Shown here: positions 35,401-45,214 of the stretch, in pieces
How the letters are laid out: each line of letters begins with the position of its first letter
Position numbering within the stretch: the first letter of the stretch is position 1
NCBI GenBank assembly: GCA_014218235.1
Contig: CM024755.1
Coordinates: forward strand, 100,172,948-100,236,947
DNA: 64,000 bases
Direction: 5' to 3'
Origin: Colocasia esculenta
Lineage: Eukaryota; Streptophyta; Magnoliopsida; Alismatales; Araceae
The notes under the pieces: generated by a model
The model's database searches: none
What the model was told of the DNA's origin: nothing
What the model saw: the letters and a program-made list of their open reading frames with translations, nothing else
Made by a program: the position numbers and the translations under genes

Positions 35401-35804
35401 TCTTGAAGATATCGCCTACTCGAGGTGTTGTCAGATTTGGCAGGCATAGTATGTTGAGCCCTAGGTTCATTGCCCCATATGAGATTCTCAGACATTTGGG
35501 CAGCGTGGCATATGAGCTAGCCTTACCCCCATCTCTGGCTAGTGTTCATCATGTATTCCACGTTTTGATGCTCAGGAAATATGTCCGAGATCCGTCTCAT
35601 GTGATTAGTCATGAGCCAATGGAGATTCAGCCAGATCTGTCGTATGTCGAGCAACCAGTAGCTATTCTTGACCGGAAGGTTCAGCATCTCCGGAACAAGA
35701 GTATTGCGTCGGTGAAAGTTCTATGGCGGAACTTCTCACGAGAGGAGGCTACTTGGGAGCTTAAGGATGCGATGAAGAAGAAGTATCCCCTTTTGTTTGA
35801 GTAG
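32470..35804 (+). pseudogene. pol: Tekay-type pol, copy 2 (protease to chromodomain)
   Basis: The protease DTG lies at 32498-32506 and keeps the AILGLDWLEEH flap region that copy 1 has lost. RT has the FIDD motif at 33509-33520. RNase H and its [10 protein letters not shown] end lie in a clean frame from 34125. The integrase has an H2C2 finger with CLVCQQVK near 34670, then catalytic Asp 34767-34769, Asp 34950-34952 and Glu 35058-35060. The chromodomain-like tail is intact in the frame 35403-35804, with VKVLWRN and EEATWEL. Most breaks lie before 34120; after that only a few stops, such as 34623-34625 and 35265-35267, interrupt it. Chromodomains of this lineage are thought to steer integration to heterochromatin. 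Confidence 0.9.
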
Positions 35805-35837
35805 CGTCGTTCTAACTTCGAGGACGAAGTTTATTTT

Positions 35838-35850
35838 AAAGTGGAGAGGG
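35838..35850 (+). other. Polypurine tract, A copy 2
   Basis: AAAGTGGAGAGGG directly precedes LTR3. A T interrupts the G run seen in copy 1. Confidence 0.8.
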
Positions 35851-38800
35851 TGTAAGACCCTCGAATTTCGTTGCATTATTGTATTGTATGTAAATAATTC
35901 ATGTTGTATATGTACGTATGTAAATATCTACGTAAGTACTAGTTAGTATATTATTGCATGCATGTGTATAAACTAGATATAAATAGTGTATGAATGATAT
36001 GATGGTAGTGTGTACATGATAACATATACATATGGCATGTATATAGGTGTAAAATGTGCATGGTTTCTGCATGTTTTAGAGTTCTGGCCGAAGGCCAGAT
36101 TGGCGTCAATATTAATGGACGCTTGTGTTGTGTAGGCGTCAACCATATGGAGGCCAACACTAATCCCAGCGTCCAGCGATGTGGACGCTAACTTCTCTGA
36201 CCTGCATGCGTTGTAGAGCCCAGAACTCCGGGGGCAAGCAAGCCCATCCATTGGGGAGAAGTCCCCAACGGCTATCAAGCCATCCCATCACCTCTCCGGG
36301 GTTCCCCAAACCCCTCTCCTATAAACTAAACCCTGGCTACACCAGAAAACCTCTCTTGACTCTTTGCAAAGAGGAGAGAAAACCCTAGCTCGGAGCTGTG
36401 CAAAGACTGAACTTTGGAGGCTTCAATCCGGCGGTCCAAGGCTTCATCTGGCGTTCTTTTGCAACTGGAGGCTAGAGGGAACCAAGGAGAAGGCTTCCCC
36501 ACCATTGGCTTAGCACCTGCATCGACCAAGAACCCGGAGGAGTGGTGTTTTGGAGGCTTCTTGGGACTGCCCAAAGAGAGCTTCACCGCCATTTTAGATC
36601 CCTTTGAATTTTTACAAGAGGCAAGTACCCAACCCATAAGTCCCTGTATGTGTCTAGGATGGTTTTACTATTTTTATGTATTTTCCCTCGTGTCCTAGAC
36701 CCCCAAATTCACCCCATCTTTGGAGCTCGGGTCTGTGTTTTGCACAGACCTGACCTTAACGACAATATCCCTTGCCGCTAAGATCATGCTTAGCGTCCAG
36801 CGATTATGCCGTTGACATTGAATTAACGGCCATAGCTTGCCGCTAAGTTCATCTGAATAGAACAGCAAGCTGTTCTGCCCTTCTATATGATTAATTTTGA
36901 TATGTTTCATGATGAGGATATAATGTAATCTCTTATATGCTATGTATACTAGCTAATGTGATGGATGGGAATGTAAATGTACTCTTATTTCGTGGATGGT
37001 AGAGCTATTTACATATTTGAAAGCATGTGGAAGAATGTTCATGTGTATGTTCTCACCATTATCCTGATAATCCGTGGTAAAATCATGTTGCCCTAATTTT
37101 GTTAGACCATGTATGTACAACCCTGTCTGTACTCTAAGTTTCTGGAATTTTCCATGCTTGTATGAATTATTGAATTTTCTGGTTTGGGAAATAGAAATTA
37201 TGCGTAGGTCATGATAAATCTTTGGTAAATCATGTATTGCCCAATAAATTCGGGAATAAATCATGTGGCTCTATGTATGCTAGGGTTCAGACAGTGAGTT
37301 GTTAAATTTGTGATTGCTATTCAACTCCATGCTAACTTGAATTGTGAATAGCATGTGAATTTGATGTCAGATTTTCTGTAATTATGTTTTAGGTTAGAAA
37401 AATCTGAAAATTTTCATGTGGGATCCTAAACCCGAAATCAGCTTGTGGTTAAAATTTCAGGTCATTTGGACCAGTATATGATTCAATATGGATTCTCCAT
37501 GTAAAAATGTGAAAATAATGCATGTCGTTGTAAAATGATTTGATTTTGTATATAGTAACCTGATTAGTGAAATTTCCTGAGTACTAAATTCCTGTAATTG
37601 TAGTGCCATGTTAGGAGAAACAGATGAGTGTGCATGTGAGTGAGAAAGTGAATGAAATAAGATTGACATGTGTAAACATATGTGTTAAAATCGGTAAAAT
37701 GTGTAATGTGTAACTTGTGCCAAATGCGACACTGCTTCTGTAGACGGCAGTGGAACCGTATCAGGGAAAAGTCCCCTTGAGAAGGTTCAAATGTGTTGTG
37801 ACCCTAAGGGCATTAGGGGGAAATCTTGGAGGTGGACAAGTACCACTGGTTAGGGTGGAGACTTGTTCTCCCAGTCTGCGCAGTCCAAGAGTCGCCATTG
37901 TATTGCCTAGATGGTGTCTATGTGATGTGATGTGTTGTGTCCTTCTTTGGTGGTTTGGACTATGTGTCACGGCACTAAATTTGAATGTGTAAATGTGTAT
38001 GTGTTCATGTGAAAAATGTGAATGTGAACAATCTATAAAAGTGCATGTGTAAAGTGTGAAATATGCGAATTTGAAATTGTGTAAAAATGTGAATGCAAAA
38101 TGTGAGGATGTGAGTTTGTAATCCATGTTATGACAATCTGAAATCATGCTTGAACAGTAGCTTTACTATGTTATGATCATGTTTACGTATGCAAAATGCC
38201 TAGAATCCATGCTAGGGATAATTGTTAAGCATATATAAATAACTTCCATACTTGATTGTTCACATGTTGTGATTTAAATCGTTGTTGTAGCTCTCATGTG
38301 TTAGATTATGGTTGCTAAAGCATGTAAAACCAGCAAGTTTAAAGTATGTAAAATGGTTACGTATATGTGTAGGAATGTGTAGATTCCATATTAGGTATGT
38401 TTCCTTTCATGCATGCTCGGAAATTTTTGTTAATGGCTTTCATGTCTTAGTTGGTTGAAGGTAGATTTCTATGTGAGGAATGAATAGAAAGCATGTGATA
38501 GGTGATTCTATTTTAGGAAATCTAAAAGCATAGTCCATGTGTTTAAATTGTAGATTCACCATGATTGGTTGAAAAATTAAATGTCAAGCATGCTACATGT
38601 TGTGTCTTATGAATGTGTATGTGGAACCTACTATGATATGTGCATGTGCGGTATGTGTAGAAGTACTTGCGGAGTCTTTTAGACTCACTACTTGCTTCGG
38701 CGTACAAGTGTAGTTGGTGACGAGACACTTGTGGAGGAGACATTGGAGACCGACTCCGAGCGTGGAGATTAGAGTGTTGGAGCACTAGTGACATTTGTGA

Positions 38801-39114
38801 TTTTCATAGTATGTAAATTGAACATTGTACTAGCCTTATCATGGAAGAATGTATAAGTATGGACATCTATGTATTTGATTTTCAGCAATTTAAATTATGT
38901 GGATTTTTATTTCTCTAAATGTTATCGAATCATATATGTTAAATGTGGATGATGAATGAATGAAGACAGTGGTTCTTTTACTTCCGCTACTCTGTTCTTA
39001 TATTCACGTGTATCTCAGCTGAATGTTATTGTTGGGTAAATGTCCCACTATGATGACGCTCGCTATACCGACGTGGGTTGGTATAACCGTACTGGTATAA
39101 TGAGGGTCGTCGCA
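35851..39114 (+). mobile_element. Family A LTR3
   Basis: It starts TGTAAGACCCTCG and ends GGGTCGTCGCA, 3264 bp. It is close to LTR1, keeps the TATA-like box (36318-36327) and the hairpin row (about 36727-36873), and shows few single-base gaps. It is bordered on the right by CCGCC. Confidence 0.95.
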
Positions 39115-39119
39115 CCGCC

Positions 39120-39477
39120 TTTCCTCTCTTGCTTTCCAATCTCTAATTGGGTTATGATAGTATCTAAATTCGTGCTAGACTATATGGAGTAGGTTTAGGA
39201 ATCCAATTCCAACTCTAATTGCCACTTTTATTGCTTTAATAACCCCTTTCCAATTAGGAGATAATTAAACGCCGAATTTAGGAAATTTTCTTATTATTCT
39301 CCCTTTGTAAATTCATATTTTCGACCTAATAAGTTCTAGATGATCCATTAAGCAAAGCCAATTACTCTTTTCTATTTAATGGGTTTTATTTAATACTCTT
39401 TTCATTGAATATCCCTTTAGCTGAGTTTTTAATTTATTATTTAAATTTTTATTTTCTCAAAAATTCAGGTTGCTACA
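39120..39477 (-). mobile_element. Solo LTR of family D, copy 3, part 2
   Basis: This is the remaining 5' end (minus strand) of the D solo LTR split by family A. It ends in TTGCTACA, the complement of the TGTAGCAA start seen at 8615. The next five bases are CAAGG, the target duplication. Confidence 0.9.
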
Positions 39478-39482
39478 CAAGG

Positions 39483-41183
39483 CCTTCCTTACACAAGAGG
39501 GGAAAAACAGGAACAACCTCCTGCAGAGATTACACAGAAGAAAAGAATGAACGGACTGTTGTGTGTTTGCTTCAAAACAGAGAAAAAACACACTTACTTT
39601 AGAAAGGCTAACAGATCAGAGATGTAACTCAAATCCTTTCTAAATAAGCAGGGTGGACTTCAATATAGCTCCAATTACAATTGCCACCCAGACACGAGAC
39701 TTCTGTGAAACTGAGAGAGCTTTGAGAATTTTGCTGAAAGGGAAGCTCTCCAACTTGTGGCTTGGAAGAAGGCTTGTGAGATTTCAGGCTTGAGAAAAAT
39801 TCTAAGTGTTGAGCTCACTGGAGTTGCAATAACTTGTTCTTCTCTATTGTTTTTCTTTCAAACTTCAGCTTCTTTTATATTCTTTAGAATGTAGCCATTT
39901 GAAAGATGATTTTTGGAAATCTGCCCGTTTGAAGAGAGATCTAGGATCCTTTGGATTTTTCTAAGCTTGTTATCCATGGGTCCTTCGATCTTGCTTCTTT
40001 ACAAGGTCTTTAGACAAGGGTTACAACTTCACAGCTAGAAGGTCAACTTCTCATTAAGTGAACTGTGAAAGCTTATATGCTAAAAATGTGCTTCAATGAA
40101 TGTCTACAGCAAAGACAGGACAAAAAGGAAGAGAGTCTCCATGCCTTTGAGGTAGGTGAGTCAGAGAAGAATAAGAAAAGCATGGAAACCTCGTATAGGC
40201 ATGCTTTCGGACAACAAAACAAGAGACAAACAGTTGTGCTAAAAAGTAAGGTATGGGTCTCAGAGTGGTAGGTCAACCTCTGTCAGATACCCATGCGCCT
40301 GAAACACAATAAATGCATTATATCTTCTGTATTCAAGAAAATTCGGACCATTGACATGAAGCAAAACAAGCTCAGTTTGAACAATAGTTACAGAAATAAT
40401 CTGAACATATTTAGATGAATATTTGAAGTATAATATGCCTTATCTTGTCAAAACAAATAATGAAATAATGACAATCTGATGGATTATTAAAATATTTAAT
40501 CATTGAAGATTTCACTCGAAATTATATCAGACATGATAAGGAGATAAGATTATATGATTTGTTAATTTGAGACTTCAACAAAGAATAAGTGCAGAATTGT
40601 CAGTGAAGTCAGATACAAAAGAGTTTGCAATTCGACTCTAGAAGTCGGAGATGAAAATAGAATGATTCGACTTCAGAAGAAATTAAGAGAATTCGACTTT
40701 AGAAGAAATTACAATTCGATTTCATAACAAAGTGTAATTCGACTTCATAAGAAAGTCTTCATGAGTCGGAGTTAGAGATAGATTCGACTTCAGAAGAAAT
40801 TAAGAGAATTCGACTTTAGCAGTCAGATACTGAGGAGTTAGATTTATGAAGCATTCGACTTTATGAGTCGAAGTTGACAGTCAGATTTTATATAGTAGTG
40901 TGGACTTAGAAAAATTTCCGAGGTATTTTGACTTCGATTCTAAAGGAGTCGGAGATGACAGTCAGAGTCTCAAGTCGGATTTAGTATGACATAGGAAGAG
41001 TTTTTGGACTTAGAAATTTTTTTGAAATGGAGTTTGTTTGACTACTATATGTATTATTTTTCATGATATGTAATTGATACATTTAATTTGTAGAAAGTCT
41101 GTTTAAGGTTTTTGTCATAGCAAAAACATGATATTATGCTAATTTAAAAATTCTTAGATTTTTTTAGGAGTAGTTGCTCAACA
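39483..41183 (-). mobile_element. B element 3' LTR, proximal part
   Basis: The B LTR resumes after the D insertion with CCTTCCTTACACAAGAGGGG. It matches 50300-51979 of the 5' LTR closely to its end at CTCAACA. A TATAAAAG box on the minus strand lies at 39879-39872. Confidence 0.94.
40610..40990. repeat. TTCGACTT motif array in the B LTR
   Basis: More than ten copies of ATTCGACTT, AGTCGGAG and variants stand in both orientations. At 40854-40872 TTCGACT and AGTCGAA form perfect arms around a 5-nt spacer. The 5' LTR has the same array at about 51420-51770. On the element strand it lies 700-1100 bp ahead of the TATAAAAG box, so it belongs to U3. Confidence 0.8.
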
Positions 41184-41312
41184 ATTCTCCCCCTTTTTGT
41201 TAATGACAAAAAACTTTAAATAGACAGTGAAAAATAAATTTAATTTGAGATAAATATATATACTTTCCTGGAGAGTTGTTAGCAATTTGTTCTTACTTCT
41301 TTCTCCCCCTTT
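41184..41312 (-). other. Two polypurine tracts of B
   Basis: On the minus strand AAAAAGGGGGAGAAT (41198-41184) abuts the 3' LTR. A second tract, CAAAGGGGGAGAAAGAAG (41312-41295), lies about 100 bp upstream. Repeated polypurine tracts are a described feature of the Sirevirus group. Confidence 0.8.
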
Positions 41313-41319
41313 GTGACAT

Positions 41320-44300
41320 TAACATAAAAGGTTACAAAACACAAGAGAGATATGTAATAAGAAAGTAAGAAAGACCATAAACTTCATTCAGAAATTGGAT
41401 GAAGTATATGACAGAGTGTTTAGGACTTTGACAGAGAACTTGGCAAATACAAGCAGCGGGGAATCTGATTGAGATAAGGCTTGAGATGATCCCACAACTT
41501 CTCCTCATTTTCATAGAAGAAGTTATCAAACAAACTACAATCAATGTTGTAGGTAGGACTGATGGAGGGCAGCTTCCTATGAGATTTGATATGACGTTTA
41601 TGGTACCAGGTAAGCTTGTTGTAGTAATTTTGCCTGCCCAGAAGATGTTTAAGGTGAACAAATTTTCTAGAGGCTGCTAGATGAAGAAATTCATGTATTC
41701 CAGTGCAAGCCTCGGGACACGGCTGCTTCCTTAGCCAGATAATATACTAGGTACCTCTGTTCCCACTTAGGACCAATGTTCTTCCTCAAATCCTTATAAC
41801 TTTTAGATAGATACTCATAGAGAGACAGCTTCATTTTCTCACAAGCTGATGATCTGCAGGTAAGCAGCTGCCCACTGATCTAATGAGAACCTCTCAGACT
41901 CAGCAAAACAAAAGATGGAAATCTAACATATGATGAGAGTTCTTGGAAAGTTGCAAAAACACAAATCTCTAGAAAGACAATTTCAGTTTATACTTGATTT
42001 TGAATCTGGTAGCAATCCGGATGTGCCTATTGAAAACTGGTTCAGCAAAATCTTTTCTGGCTGCAATGGCACCTACAAAGGATGGATACAACCTGGATGG
42101 TAATGCTACAGTCATGGAGGGATTGATTTCTCTCTGACCTCTGAGAAGATTTTCCCATTAACCTTTAGACACATCAAGCATTTGAAACTTGAATCTGGCA
42201 AAATTAAATTCTTTCATTTTGGTGTACATGGCCTGAGAATCTCAGATGTGGAGTCCAAACAGGTCATAGAACCTCAGATTCATGTGGAGATGAATATCCA
42301 AAAATTGGTTCCTAGATTGGGTTTCGTGGTATTTGGCTGCTTCTCCGTGATAGAGATCAAGGAATTCTTTGAGAGTTAGGCTATGACATTTCTGAGAAAT
42401 AAGTTGGAGTTCAGCCAATGTGACTTGAGTAGAGTGAATAAGAGTAGGAAGCCAGTGTTCAAATGTGAATCCTGGCATCTCATGAACATCAAGGAAGGTT
42501 TTGATGGATAGAAATTCCTTGAATAGGTTCATATAATGTTCAGAGTGGTAGATGAAGGCATACCAAAAGGGAGGAAGAAGTTTTGTTGGGTTGTCTTTCA
42601 TCTTCGGCCCACTTGAAGATGAAAGCTGAATACTAGGAAGAATTTCAGATAGTTCAAGGAAGGATTTTCCGGTTGTTGGTTTGGAGGCAGTGGGAAGACA
42701 AGAAAAGAAATGTGCAGGTTGTGTGTGTAGAGTGGGAATTGTTGCCTTGGAGGGTTTGAATTGATATTTCATATGATAGATTTTGAGCTTACCCTTTTCA
42801 ATGGAAAGTGGTTGATCCCTTGGAATAGATGTAGGTGGAGGAGGATCATATGAGGTAGAAGGTGGAGGGAGTTTAGTAGTGGAGGAGGTAGGAGCTGGTG
42901 ATGCAATAGGTTGAGATGTTGTTGTTTGTTCAGGCTTAGAAAGAGGAACAGTAATGGAAGTTGGCATAGGAGGAGTGAGAGATTCGAAAATAGGTTCACC
43001 ATTTTTAAGAAGTTTTCTCCTAGCTTTCCTCTTGAAGATCTTGACCTTGGACTTGGAATCATCCTCTAAAGACTCAAAGGGTCTCTTAAGCCTAGACTCC
43101 TGTTGGGATTCCTGTTGTTGCTCAACTTTCTCAACTGCTGCTGCTGCTGGAGGCTCCTCTAACACTGATTCTTGTTGGTGCTCGACCTTCTGCTGAAATT
43201 CCACAATAGCCAGTTGGGGAGTAACTGCTTGTGGCTCTTGCTCTTGCTCCTTCTGTTGCTCAGGCTGCTGCTCTAACTGCTGCTCAGGTTGTTGCTCAAA
43301 CTGCTGCTGAGGCTGCTGCTCAAACTGCTGCTCAAACATTTACTCAGGCTCCTTTTGCTGCTCTTGCTCTTGATGTTGGGAGGATGGAGGACCAGAATGC
43401 CGAGAAGTGCCCTGTTGGCACACAAACTGAAATAGAAGGTCCTTTATCTATTTGACTTCATCAGTCAAACCATCAATCATAACATCAATAAATTCTACTT
43501 GCAACTGAAGAACAGAAAGACTCTCATGTTGCTTGCTCAGTAAATCCAAGATGGAGTTCAGACTGTTGCTACTCTCCCCTTGATACCTTGGCCGGGTCTT
43601 AAACTGAGAAGGGGAGGAATGGTGCTGCCTCTCCTCAAATTCTTGCTCTAATGGAGTAGATGCATGGATATCATCATGTGCTACTGCTTTTCCTCTTAGG
43701 TCTCTTACAACTTGATTTATTGTCTCTTCAGGTGCATTTGGTTCTTGTAAAGATGGGGAAATATGAACTTGCTCTTCTTGCTGTAGAGATTGCTCTTGAT
43801 CTTGAATTGGAACTTCCATTCTAGTTTCTTCTTCTGTTTCTTCTTCTTGCTGTACTGCTCGAGAGGATGAGAGGATATGTGTCTCATCAGGATAGACTTC
43901 ATGAGTGCATTCAGGTACAGAATCCTTCAACCATAAATTTTGACTTCTGTTGACTAAGGTGTAATTGCTTCTCCTTAAGGTGGATAGGCCAATTTTCTCT
44001 TTGATTCCAACAGAAATTTCTCTACTCAAATCCACTGAAAACCATTTGAAAATCAAAGTGAGCAGTGGTCCATAAGGAAGGGATTCCTGTAAATCTTTTG
44101 AGGCTATCATTTTCTCCAAAATGACTACTGGCAAATTTACTCTATGCCTCTAAATAGCCCAAAATAACAAGTTGCCATCCCTAGATGTTATGGAAGAATG
44201 GGTTCCTGCCCTTGGAGTTATAATGTTTGAAATAACTGAATGGATTAGCCTCTTTTCTGCTGACAGTTCATTTACCAAAAGACCCTTCTTGCTGACTGTT

Positions 44301-44667
44301 GCCAAACTACCAATAATGCCCAATTTCTGCTTATCGAATGACACTGTCTCACTAAGCTTGTGCCGAAATTTGGGCAATCCAAAATTTCTGCCAATAATTC
44401 TTCAGAAACAGTGATTTTGGTCCCCTTTACATATCCTGAGATGGAGTTTTCAGAGGACACTAGGGCATTTTCTACGGTGGGTTCAGAAATTTGACAAAGC
44501 TTAGACCAACCCATAACTTCTAGGGTTTCTTCTACCCACGACAGACTACTGCTCAAATGGGAGAACTCTACATCTTTCCCTAGACAGATTGAGATCTTAG
44601 CAGATGCTAGGCATTGGAGTTGGTCAGGAGTCAACTAGGCTTCTTCCGGAGCCCTAGATGAACCCAT
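41320..44667 (-). pseudogene. Extra ORF after pol in B (env-like position), broken
   Basis: The frame begins at ATG 44667 (MGSSRAPEEA), with a stop after ten codons. It continues through a domain resembling the putative plant transposon protein family (about 44634-44050, with RLIHSVISNIITPR and LPYGPLLTLIFKWF). A Glu/Gln-rich, coiled-coil-like part follows (43900-43450). Next comes a long frame (43339-42242) that opens with QQ-rich repeats, has a Lys/Arg patch (KVKIFKRKARRK) and a Pro/Thr/Ser stretch, and ends in a helical region. Weaker coding signs run on to about 41330. Its position after pol matches the env-like ORF of SIRE-type elements. I see no clear transmembrane segment or signal peptide, so env-like refers to position only. 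Confidence 0.65.
43090..43340 (-). repeat. CAG/CTG-rich Gln repeat tract
   Basis: Degenerate repeats of a CAGCAG-Phe/Pro/Leu-Glu unit encode QFEQQ and PEQQ runs at the start of the 43339-42242 frame. Length variation would be expected here. Confidence 0.8.
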
Positions 44668-44892
44668 CTAGATAGAAAGCAATGGAGAAGGTTTAGGGAA
44701 CTGTCAAAGGAGTGAGAGAAATACAGTAGAGAGTTCGCGGAACCTACCGTACTTCAGAGAAAAATGGAGTTCTTGAAGTTGCCCTGAAGACATCGACTGG
44801 AGAGGATGAACAGTGAAGACGCGAAGAGGGGGAAGAAGACAAGGGAGTTGAAGACAGAGTTTTAAAGGGTGTCTTCGCACAAGGAAAGGGTT

Positions 44893-45115
44893 TTCTTAAA
44901 TAAGGAGAGGAAAATGTAACTGGCTAGAGATTTTAGGGTGAATGGACGCAATTGATATATTTGACCGTTACGTCATATTCGTTTTTAATATTATAAGCGC
45001 TTTTTTTAGATTTCAACTTAATATGTCGGATTGTGTCTCCGACTTCACTAGTCGAATGTAAGATTATAACATGAGTCGAATACACTTCGACTTCACAAGT
45101 CGCAGTGTTGGGACT
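44893..45115 (-). promoter_or_regulatory. Possible internal promoter ahead of the extra B ORF
   Basis: Between the pol stop (45215) and ATG 44667 the LTR motif recurs. TTCGACTT, AAGTCG and AGTCGAA-type words lie at about 45020-45110. A TTATTTAAG box on the minus strand (about 44908-44898) follows, roughly 230 bp before the ATG. Just before the ATG stands CTTTCTATCTAG, which resembles a splice acceptor. Function is inferred. Confidence 0.35.
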
Positions 45116-45214
45116 TAGATGATTTCACAGAGAAGTCTTGACAGATATTCAAGGGTGAAATATTTCATAGCACTTTCTTAATACAAAGCTCAAGTATCAA
45201 TATACCTTGGCAAT

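Larger units (their letters stand above)
19457..39114 (+). mobile_element. Family A Tekay-type tandem: LTR-internal-LTR-internal-LTR
   Basis: Three LTRs (19457-22695, 27594-30971, 35851-39114) enclose two internal regions. Both internal regions have a methionine-tRNA primer site, gag, protease, RT, RNase H, integrase and a chromodomain-like tail in Ty3 order. The outer edges carry CCACC (19452-19456) and CCGCC (39115-39119), a 5-bp duplication with one mismatch. The whole block therefore behaves as one insertion into the D solo LTR. A shared middle LTR is what unequal recombination between LTRs of one inserted element would give. Both coding copies are broken. Confidence 0.93.

Noticed and set aside
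42242..43339. Gln-rich frame considered as a host storage or transcription protein gene
   Set aside because: It lies between the pol stop and 3' LTR of B on the same strand, the position of the extra ORF in SIRE-type elements, and flanking frames of the same ORF are broken.
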